Shown in pieces: positions 49,701 to 61,700 of a stretch of 64,000 nucleotides of DNA (position 1 is the first letter of the stretch; every line of letters begins with the position of its first letter). Where the stretch lies: positions 48,839,659 through 48,903,658 of the forward strand of contig CM049313.1 in NCBI GenBank assembly GCA_026874595.1, in the 5' to 3' direction. The stretch comes from Sipunculus nudus (lineage: Eukaryota > Annelida > Sipuncula > Golfingiida > Sipunculidae). The notes beneath the pieces were generated by a model. The model saw only the letters and a program-made list of their open reading frames with translations. It was not told where the DNA came from and made no database searches. Made by a program: the position numbers and the translations under genes.

Positions 49701-52700
49701 CCTGGAACAAGGCCCACTTGTCAGTGGACCACGTCTGGCAATGGAAACAAGGATCAGCCGGACCACGGCAGGAGTCATTGTTGGTGCGGCAACAAAAACA
49801 AGTGGGGTGGGAGTCCCATACAGGGATTATAGTGCCACACGAGACACAATATGTGGGGTTCTCCATGGCGGGCAAGAGAAAATAAGAACAACTTACAATC
49901 AGTTGGCAAACTCAAAACGACAAACCCAACAGTGGACGAATCTCGCAGCGCGGGATCATACTCCCATCATGGCGTACGCCAGAAGAAAATGTGATTATGG
50001 GTAACGGAAGTGTGACCTAGATACACGGGAACGAGGCGGGATGGGCGATAATAGGCCCAATAAGGGAAAATTTTCGGTTGGCTTACTCTGGCGTATAAAC
50101 TTTAACAGAGAAAATTCTCATTAATACAGAAACAGCTCACAATTATGTTTACGTAATAAAACACCTAAAAAGCATGTTGCATTTAAATGAAAAATAGCTT
50201 CTTCCCATTAAAATAAATCGGTACCTGCCAAAACAATGTCCTGAAAATGTTTGTTTACTCCTGTAAACAGTGGACTGGGGCATGATCAAAGGTGTCAATA
50301 AAAACACAGCACTTGCATGGCCTGGCCACAACACATATCAATCAGGAGATGCCCTGCCTGATTTGGCCCAAAAATTGTAATACATGATCCCGCTGACTGA
50401 AACACCGCCTGTTGAGGCTCAAAATCGTACATCTGGCCAAGCAGCTTTGTTATGATAAACAGACACACATAGTTTGTGTTAACCGACATACAGACCTATA
50501 ACAAGGTGTTAAACAGCCATATAAGAGGAAATGAGACTGTGTGGAGGGATTGTTTTGCCGGGGAAACGTTTGTATAAATCAAAACTGGACTGATTGTAAG
50601 AAAGAAAAAGCATAACATAGCTCCTAATTAAACAACACTGTTCATGGGGCCTTGTGCAGCGCAGAGCCACAACACATATCAATCAGGAGATGCCCTCACT
50701 GACTAGGCAAATAAAAAAAATATGATACATATTCCCGCTGGCTGAAACACTGTGTGTTGCCACTCTTAACTGGACCACTGATCATGTGGCCTTGTTATGG
50801 TAAACAGACACACTTGCCTGTGTATACCAACGCACAAGCCAAAACAAGGTGTTAAACAGCCATATGCGAGGAAGAGACTGTGTGTAGGGATGGTTTTGCT
50901 GAGAAACTTTTATATAAATGAAAACTGGACTTATAGTATGAAAGAATAAGCATAATATAGCTCCTGATCATGTCCCTTTAAGGTAAGGTGAATGTTGTTT
51001 GTTATGTGCAGGTTAGATTCATCCAGAACCAAGACTGGACCATGATGTAATTGGCCAGTGCAAAGTGTGATGTCACAGACAAAATTTAGAATTAACTTAA
51101 ATCTAGCAATACATGTTGTTTTTATTCTTCTCTGAACATTTGGGACTGACAATGTCAGAAATACTAAGCTTTATATGAGATCTAGAATTTTTAGTCACAG
51201 GGGATTTCCCAGTGTGTGACATCAGAGCCAAGTTGACAGTGCTCAAAGATGTGCCAACAGTATTTGAACAATTCACACAACTTCATTTTTCCTTTATGGA
51301 AAACAGACAGAAAAAAATGTTTTTTTTGACCCAGAAATTGGGCTCATTTTTTGTCAAATCTTTATTAATATTTTTTTCATAGGCACATTTATATATGGTA
51401 ATATAATAAGATTTGAAATATGTTAGCTTATCCTTGACCACCAGGCAAATTAAGGTTATCCAAATTAAGACAGGATACAGTGAATGCCTGTAATTTGATC
51501 ATCTTTGAAACTCCTATTATGACAATGACATCTCATCAGAGGCTGAAACACCTGTTAAATTATTACCTCCCTGAGGAGGTTATGTTTTTGCCTGCATTGG
51601 TTTGTTTGGTTGTCTGTCAGCAATATTACCCAAAAAGTTAAAAAAAGATTTTGATGATATTTTCCAGGAGGCTTGGCAATGATACAAGGAAAAATCAGTT
51701 AAAATTTTGGGGCATGATCAAGATCAACATCTGGATCCATGTTTTTTAAAGGAAAAAAGCTGCATTTCTGACAGAGCCATATGAGGGTAATGAGTTGCTT
51801 TATTAAGTTTGTTGCCACTAGATGGCACTCCATGCCAGTATGCTATAACATTTTTTGACTGTCCTGCTGTGTTTACAATGTATTTCTGACAAAGCCATGT
51901 AGGGATAATGAGCTGCACTGGCAGAGGTCTGCACTCCCTGAGGGCTTTTCTAGTTGTACTTTAAACCAGCATAAAATGGAAGATCTCTTCAAATTTTATC
52001 GTAAAAGAATATATCATACAAATTACAGTACAGGATCCCTGATAGTGTTGTTATATATCTGAGATATCATTAAGTACAACAGAGGATCATGGTCAGTCAC
52101 AATCTCTTAAAGTAAGTGATAATAAATAATAAACACAAATATCTCAATCATACACCTACTTCAGTTTGACGTCAGAGCAGTTGATATAATATTTTCCAGG
52201 TCTGGACCCATCAAGAGTTCCAGCCAGGTAGAATCCAGCAGGTGCATTGGGGCGTGAAGGTGGGGCTGCCACAATACTACAAGTAAAAGTCCCATGAAAT
52301 ACCACCAGATACCTGCATGTACCATAGACCAATGCCTGAACAATATAAATACCCATTAAGAACACCTTATACTTCTAGAATACCAGATTCTACTAAACTT
52401 AAGATTGCATCGTCAAAAATAAATAAATGTTAAACAAAAACCTCACCTGACATTAGTGTGACAATATCATTTATGTATGATTAATACTGATTATTAAAAT
52501 GATTACTGAAGCTTAGGCCATACAAACAATTTATTGTTCTTCAGATTTGCCACTCCAATTTTTCATGCATCAGATTTTTTTTGCAAATGAAGACCAGGTT
52601 GTTATGTTGCCAACTTGTGCTATTGCACAAATTTCCTTAAAGAATTATTAAAGTTATGGAAATTGACTAAATTTTGTATTGAATGTATACACTATTTCAA

Positions 52701-55700
52701 GAACTAGAGTAAAATGTTGTATTTTCCAGGTAAGCTGACAAAATTACACATATTGTGTCTTGACCGTTAAAATAAAAAAAAAAATAAGTAAAAAAATTGA
52801 CCACTTGTACAATATTTTTCTTACCCCAGAGTCTAGAGAACAATCTTTTTTTTTTATGTGGCCTAACTGGTTATAGAAAGTTTTCAGTATGACCTTGGCA
52901 ATATATCACAGTGAGGGGTTTAATGCATCAGTAAGGCATTAAATTTAGAGGTAAAATTTGATTAAATTCACAAAATGCTGTTGTTTTTCTTTAATGTGAA
53001 AATGTAAGCTCAAAATACAATACTTGTACTAAAGTCCCGTTCACAGTATTTAGCCTTAACTCTGCTGCTGAATGAGAACATGAAACTATATGAACACTAT
53101 TGTATCCTGAGACAAGTGTCCATTCACTTGAAATACAAAATAATATTTGGTTGGTAAGGCCAAACAAGGGACCCATGGGTCATGGCGCTCAGCTGTTATA
53201 TATGATAAAAAAATATGAATTTGGAAATGAGGCACATGCTGGTTTTGTGTGGTAATAAATATAAGCTGCATTACAAGTTGTTGGTGTTTAGCTGATGTTT
53301 GATTTTGATACTAGTAGTACCGTAAAATCTCCACTTAAAACCGCAGTTTAATCAAGAAATTCAAAATCTTGAAATCAGGTTGATTTCCTGAAAACACTGT
53401 GCGGTTTATACTAGAAGGGTTTGCTGAATATCTTCCTGACAGACATCGTTTTGGGGCGAGTGGGCGATAATATTGCAACTTTCGAAGGCCGTTCTTAGCA
53501 TCAGTCTCGCATGCATGGGAGCCGTGTGTAAATGTATTATTTACGATTATTTGTTATTTATAAATTAAATATTGCTGATAAGTTTTCGTGTGATATATAA
53601 CTTGTTATAAAATTTTGGTAATTGTCACCAAATAATACGTTTACAACAACCCTGCTGTTACACACAGCGGCCCACTTGGTTGGGCATGGTCAAGCAAAAT
53701 TGAAATAAAAGCCTACTTTAAACCCATTTGCGGCATTATTTAGCAATGATTATTTGTTTAAAACGTAAAATGAATAAAAAGCTGACATCGTAAGGAGTCA
53801 CACAATGGCAGACAATCGTTTTAAAATCAAGTTTGAGTGCCGCCATGTGCTGAAATGCCCCGGTATTCTGCTAAGAATATTTTGAACGGCTGTACGCGGT
53901 GGATGGTAAACAGAACAGCCACCTATTTCGTCCCAGCGTGCATTGCGTGAACACTGCCTTGACAAAATGGCTCCCCACACGGAAACTTTCTTCAGGAATA
54001 AAAAACTCGCTTGCCCCGACTGGCCAATTTAATTTTACCTTAAAATCACTCGTTATCAAGTGTCATGTTTCCTATACGTGCGTATCTCGACAAGGTAACT
54101 TCAATTACTTTGATATTTAGTTAAGCTGACCAGCGATGTTTTCAAACGCGCCAGCAAATTGTGACATGGAGCGATGTCAACGTACGATGTGACGATGATA
54201 ATACCGAAGTAACCGGTATGAAAATGATTTGAATCTTCCGGGTAATTCCAGAAAATGGTATTTTCATCAAAAATTTTTAGAATTAAAATATACAGTGACT
54301 TGAAATGCAACAGCAGAATATTTTTTCCAAAATATTATGACAAATCAGTAACAAACAAGAATACGGCACGGAATATAAAATCTGTATAAACAGGCAGAGG
54401 TTCGACGGCCCTTACGCCTTCCCAAATGTCATGCTTGAGTGACTCTGCAAAAAAGTGTTATGATGTGTTTAAATAAAATGCCCAAGGAATTTAAAAGTGG
54501 ACGGGAATGGCCGAGTCGCAACCTACGCGTGTTAATTTCTAGATGATAGCTTGATTGTGTCTTTTGTCAAATCATTCCGTAGCGAAAGTTGGTGCGGTTT
54601 TAAAGGGGGGTTCTTAGTATTTGAGCCCCTCGCGATGTCTCACCTGGAATTTGGGCGAAGTCTGGGTGCGGTTTTAATCGGAAGTGTGGTTTTAAGTGGA
54701 GATTTTACGGTATCTTTTGAGACGGGGAAGAGGATTGATTTCATTTATTTTATTAACAAATTGAGTGCTATTGTCACACAGATTTTGACTTGGCTTTATA
54801 ACTTATAAGCAGCAATATAATATGAGTTTAACTATTTATTAAATTTTATTGTGCCAAATATAATTTTTGTTAAAAATAATAAGAGAATCATTTGATTTTT
54901 TTAAATAAAATATAACTGAAATGATTATTAAAATAATATTATAGAATATATTCATGAATGCATTCATGAATACATTGTGAAGGTATTTGCACTGGTATTC
55001 AAACACTTTCATTTTTCCTGAATTCCTATTCTTATGCAAGAAATTTTATAGTGGAGTACATATTCATATTTGTATTCAAATACATTTGCAAAGTATTCGC
55101 ACCATGTCTGGTATTTATTCAATTTTAGCCAAACAATGATGTTGAGAATCCAGAATATACAAAACTCACAAATTTACTTAATGATCATAAGTACCTGGTT
55201 TATGGCTTTTATTTATATTAAAAACAAGGCCTACAGGCCTAATGCGAACCTATATATATACTCCATATGGATATACTCCAGGTATAACGCTTCAATTCTG
55301 AACCACTACTTTTCATATATATGAACAATGCAAGTACAAAACATTTTGAACAAGAAACAATACACAAACATCACTGCTGAAATTCTGGCATGGGTGCACA
55401 CACCACAAAAATTATTGTAGGTGGCACCACCAGTCTTGTATACGACAAAGCTATTTGACATGTATAAATATGCCCATTTTCAGGTTGATATATCAAATTC
55501 CTCCGTAGAATTAAGCAGGCACATACACTTTGCAAAAGTCATTGTAGATGGCGACACCTGTCTTGTGAACTAGAAAGCCATTAAAGCACATAGACAGGTC
55601 AGAATATCAGGCCAATACATCAAACTTACCTTGAGTCTGATGCATGGGGCTGACCAGGCTTAGGTGAGAAAGGCTGTTGCCCCGAGTGTACTGTGACAAA

Positions 55701-58700
55701 TTACTGGCTCAGGCTACTGCACTGAGTGAACTCTTGACCTGCATCTGGCTAGACTGGGTGAACTTTTGACCTGTACCTGGCTGCACTGAGTGAACTCTTG
55801 ACCTGTTGCATAATCTGACACAGTTGACCTTGAGAGGATCACATGCTGCCCATGAGGTGATCACATGCCTTGTGCTTGGCTGCACTGATTGAACTGTTGA
55901 CCTATATTTGGCTGCACTGAATGAACTCTTGATCTGTTGCCAAATCTGAAACAGTTGGCAGTTTCTCAACCTATTCAAGAAACATACACAATCTTGGCCT
56001 GTTATGTAACTCTGCTAAAATTTATCCAACACAAATCATTTGAACAAACTTGAGAAAGCTCGCCTTTGGAATCATTTCTGTAAAATATTGAACAATTTGG
56101 CTGGACTGTTTACAAGAAGAAGACTTTTAAAATTTTTTTTTCAGCTTTTTCCCTGTAAAATCTAAGTAAATGCAGATAGCAAAAATAAGCTGAATCCATC
56201 AACATTTGATATGTGACTGATAATTGCATAAAATTTGGGGATGGTAGCTCCTGCTATTCCTGAGAAATTGTGAGTTAGTGTACAGATGATATGTAATATC
56301 ATAAATCTACATTTTTTAAAAGCTTTTAAAAAACATTCTTGTCAATATTTTCCATAGATATTCTGAAATCTAAATGTCTAGAGGCATGATGTAATGGATG
56401 TTGATAAACTGGTGCTAGGCTAGATGTATCTGCTTCACACAGCTAACATATATGGTAAAATGACTCAATTCAATCTTTATAATTCAGCCAAAATTCATTT
56501 TTTGGAACCATAAAAGACAATTATTATTATTCTTGCAAAATATTAAACAAACTGGCCTCAGTATCATCAGTCAAAAAACATTTTGTAGGTTTATAACTCA
56601 TATGGGAAAATACAGCAAAATGGCAAAGTTCAGCTTCCCATAACTCAGCCAAAAATCATTGAACCAAAACCATTTGAACAAACTTGAATTATCAACTTCT
56701 AAGGATAATTATTGTGTGAGACTTAAGAATTTGGCCTAGTGGTTTTTGAGAAGAAGATTTTTGTAGCCACTTAGCTTACATGGGCTGTTATGGCATATGA
56801 CTAAATTAAGCTTCCCATAACTCAGCCAAAAGTTACTGAACTGAGACCATTTGAACAAACTTGAATTATCAACATCTAAGGATAATTTATGTGTGAGATT
56901 TAAGAATTTGGCCCAGTGGTTTTTGAGAAGATTTTTGTAGCCACTTAGCTAAAATGGGCTTTTATGGCATATGACTAAATTAAGCTTCCCATAACTTAGC
57001 CAAAAGTCACTGAACTGAGACCATTTGAACAAACTTCAGAAAGCAGTACCCTAGGATCATTTCTGTGCGATATAAAACAATTTGGCCATTTCGTTTCAGA
57101 GAAGAAGTTATTTGTAGCTGTCAGTATCATACGGGCATTGATGACCCCCGTACAAAAAAGGCTGATGCAGGTGGTGCCACCAATACCTCAATTTCAGATA
57201 TGACTCATGTGACCAACATTGGCATAAAATTTGGTGATGATAGCTCAAGCCATTTCTGAGATTGTAATTTTAGTATGCTTTTTTGGACAGATGATTAAGT
57301 TCAACTTCCTGTAAATCGGCCAAAAATCACCGAACTTAAACCATTTGAACAAACTTATGCGAGATTGTTCCAGGAATCATTTCTGTAAAATATTGGACAG
57401 TTTGGCTGAACAGATTCGGAGAAGAAGATTTTTTAAGCTTTTTTAGCTTTTTTCCTATAAAATCTAAGAAAATGCAGTAAGCCAAAAAATATGCAAAATT
57501 CAATAGAGTTTTTTAGATGAATAATTTTATGCATAAAATTTCGTGATGCTAATTCGTGCCATTTTCAAGATAGTAGGGGTTAATGTACAGACGACGGACG
57601 ACGCCACACCATCACATAAGCTCACAGGTTCGCTAAAAAATAAATGTAATATATTCACTTTTGACTACTTTCACATCAATCTACACACTAGGGACAGTAG
57701 AAATCTAGATTAATATTATCAACTGCATCTTTGTCTATCATTAATTTCCTTCATATGATCCCTAATGATTAGTAATGAATAATATGATTTATTTTTTTAT
57801 CATTAAAATTGAACTGAAAAATACTGCATGGTGTTATTTGGAACAGGTGACATTCTATCCATCCAAACAAGATTCTTACATCATAAGTAACTGCAAGTTA
57901 ACTTCCTGTTCTCATCAACTAACAAATTCCTTTTCTATTAATTTTTCTTTTAATTAAAACCAATTAAATTTATTAATTTAATAATTTATTGTTTATTGTA
58001 ATGTTGTTGGTCAAAACAACTACTAGATGAGTTGGGTTGGACACCTGGATCAACTCAAGCGTGCATAATTTGCTGAAAGGTTAACAAGGTCAACATACAA
58101 GTGACTGAAGAGGGGCTGGGGACCCTGGATCTGACATATTCTCTTAAAAACATTAATAAAAGCTAAAATTGTTGGCCAATTTCTTTCAGCTTTCTAAACT
58201 AAAAAGCTGAAATCCTTATGTGTGCATTATATGAAAATTATATCAACACTGCTCACAGGAAACAAACGTGCCATGGTCAAATTTGGGCAAAAATTTAAGG
58301 TACTAATTTTATATTTGTACTAATAACTTATAAAATTTGAAAAATTCAGAACTAATTTTGGGTATTAAATTGAATCTTGATTAAATAATGTTACATCCCT
58401 GATAAAAAAATCTCTAGCTTCAGCAATCCTTTTGTTAAGGGATAAATATATTTCTTCATTTTTTACAGAGTGCATTATGTTTTGGCCCATGACTTAAAAC
58501 AATTACGAAATACTTACATCATTTATGGCAGGTGCATAGCGAATATATAGAAAAATATGTATATTATATCTGATCAAGGTCTGATTAGTGGTTTTGTTAT
58601 AAGGCAGTCTTAAGTGTAAGAATGGGTTTTTAACGGAAAAATGAAGTTTTTCATTAATATCTCAAAGGAATTAAGTCCTAGTGACCAAACTCTTGGCATG

Positions 58701-61700
58701 GTAGGGGAATTTGGAGACATCTAACTGTATTCCAAATTTTAGGAACTGAGAGCTGAAGCTGGGGAGCTGAGCTCTTGCAAACTGCATAACACTAGCTTGA
58801 TGTAAACAATATGTGACATGGTGTTGAAAACATATATAAAATCTACAGTTTTTAATCAATTGGTTTCAAATTTTTGGTGTTAACAGATGAAATGCTAACA
58901 AACATGCTGTGAAAATTAAATCCACAGCAGTTACAGGAAAAAAACGTGCCATGGTCAAAGTTGGGCAAAATTTAAGGTATCAATTTTTTATTTTTGCTAA
59001 TATTTTAAAAAATTTATAAGATTTTGATCAAATTTTGGATATACAATTTAATTTTGATTAATTAAAGTTATATAATGGGAAAAAAGTCCTTAGCTTTAAC
59101 AAATTTTGTGTTAATTGATCAAATATCTTTCCTGAATTTTTACCAAAAAAAATGCATTATGTTTGGTTTTTACTTTATTTCTCAAAGGAACAAAAGCGCA
59201 AAAACCCAAGTTTTTGGCTTGGTAGTAGATCATGTGAACATCTCACATTAAGCCAAATTTTGGATTCCTAGGTCTTACGGTTACAAAACGTGCCACATCT
59301 ACCGACAGACGGACAGACAGATGGACGACCGACAATGGACCACGACTATAGCTCAGAGGACTTGTATGGTATGGTTTTCAGGCACCACCCACATCAAATT
59401 AAAACCCTCGGCATAAAAAAATTTTATTTTGATTTTCATCATTCAATAGATGATAAATAATACAATTTTGATAAGATTTCCTTCGTTATGTAGTGCTTTC
59501 ACCAGTGTTAAGCAAAAAAAATCCTTTTATTTTCATGCTTTTCCCTGATTATATGACATTTTATATAAAAATACAAAAAAAGGTAAAACATAAAATATCG
59601 CCCGCCCGCACTGATTTTAAAAAAAAAGTGCCTGAGAACCATACCTTATTTTTGCATAACTTACCATAGATCTGAGCTTGGTATCTTGTGGAACAACTGG
59701 CTCAGCTTGGGTCTAATTTTGTTGTAGCAGACATCTTTGACACCATCCAGGACTTCCTCCTGTCATAATGTATCAAGCATACATACATCATGTATAACCA
59801 AACAGGATCAATGCTGCCATGATCACCTATATGCTGTATAAATCAAGACATCTGTTCTTTACAAAAAGCATCTCAGAAAGCAGGCAAAGAGTCTGGTATA
59901 GCCATATCAGCTCTCTGATATTACGACAGGATTACTGGCTGTCAGAGTGCCTTTATATCTAGGTCTGAGGTACATTATAAGGCCCCATGAGGATGCAAAT
60001 ATTTGGGTCCATTTTGACAACGCCTCATGGACTACAGGTATACTGTAATTTGACATTAACCAGACTTATCATTAGCATTTTCAGTGTTCTTTCTAACGAC
60101 ACCAAAGAAGAGTGAGGAGAAAAGTTCCATTTGAACTCAGCATATTGGTAATCCCCTCCCCATGTGAGTTGAATTTATGACCATATGAATACAGACATTG
60201 CTCGCATACAGGAAATGGTTTCAGTTTGGGTTGTGAGTTCACATGTATTTATATCTTGCGTTAATTCATAATGTGTAGCATTATGTTAAGATTATGGGCT
60301 GTTTTCCACAATATGAATGCAACATGATGGAAACAACTTTGATGCATTCCTTGACATTGCTTTCATCATGACTCATGTAGGCTTACCAGCCCAATTATCA
60401 TTGCCTACAGAGTGAGGTTGTCAAGGCAAGGATTCTTGGCACACAAAATTAAAGGACAGGCCAAATTCAATCAATTTTCCAACCTGAATATATATGAATA
60501 TGTAAAGAGTATCATGTCATACCTAACAACTTTATCCATCATAAATCCTTTCCTGCTCCTTTAAGTTTGCCATTGCATTGAAGGTCATTTTAGGAAATAA
60601 TTCTATATCATTTTTATTCAAACACTGGGAAGGCCTTGAAAAATCATTAAAAATATTTCAAGGATATTTAAGCTTGAGGGAAACCATTTATTTACATGCT
60701 CTAAGTCTACACTAGCCTTTTCATAGGTCTCTCTCAAACATGAGAATTAATAGTATATTTATCAACATGGTAAACATTTTTTAATGTTTTCTTAACTACA
60801 TATATCCACACCTGCAGAATCCCATTCCCTTTTCAGACTACATGACAGGGCAGTATCATACCCTTCCTCTCATTTTGTATCCTGGCGTCAACCAGGCCCA
60901 GCCATACTGCACCTGGGGGCCGTGCCTGCTTAATTGTCCTCATTGCTGGGTCATACCACTGAGGAACCCCAGAGAGTGAAAATTGGCCGTTGGGCACAGC
61001 ATTTCTATTAAGCCTGAAGAGCGCTCACCCAGGGTTGGGGCCAACCATGAAAATCTCACCGCCTCGGCTGAGATTCAAACTCACGATCTCCCTGCTTTGA
61101 GTCCTACACTCTATGCCTGAGCTACAGAAGCCTCTTTCACCATTCTGCCATTTAGCCATGCACTTACAGAGATCAAACTGAGGAACTTCTGCTTAAAAGT
61201 CCAACACCTAACAATATGTAGCTACTGGTATTTCTACCCAGCAGCTCAACCCCTAGACCCAACCAGTAGCACACTTAGATAAACAAGGCCAGTGTTTCAA
61301 GATAATTTATGCTTGAGTGTCCAGTTACTTTAAGGGAACCAGTACTGAAAACAAGTTTCTTCAGGTGTAAATCAATCAGTTCTGCCGAGGTTTCACCATT
61401 GTGCATTTGCTATTTTCATGGGGATCAAATCATGGACATGAAGTCTGAACTCCAATGCCTTGACCACTTGGCTACATTTAAAGAAGTTGAGTTTATAGCC
61501 TCAAGTCTAGGATGGTGTACCGTAAAATCTCCACTTAAAACCGCACTTCCGATTAAAACCGCACCCAGACTTCGCCGAAATTCCAGGTGAGACACCGCGA
61601 GGGGCTCAAATACTAAGAACCCCCCTTTAAAACCGCACCAACATTCGCAACGGAATGATTTGACAAAAGTCACAATCAAGCTATGATCTAGAAATGAACG

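Larger units (their letters stand above)
44569..50161 (-). mobile_element. DIRS-type tyrosine-recombinase retrotransposon
   Basis: About 5.6 kb, GC-rich compared with its surroundings. Inverted terminal repeats at 44,617-44,773 and 49,984-50,140 match almost base for base. The internal complementary region (44,813-44,923) is complementary to both outer ends joined, as in DIRS1-like elements. Coding order on the minus strand: gag-like, reverse transcriptase, RNase H, tyrosine recombinase. No LTRs, DDE integrase or target duplication. No methyltransferase region was recognised. It lies in gene 2's intron between exons c and d, on the same strand as the gene. At least five frame changes interrupt the ORFs, several at homopolymer runs. 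Confidence 0.93.

Noticed and set aside
44569-50161. LTR retrotransposon or endogenous retrovirus
   Set aside because: Ends are inverted rather than direct repeats, there is an internal complementary region, and the recombinase is tyrosine type, not DDE integrase.
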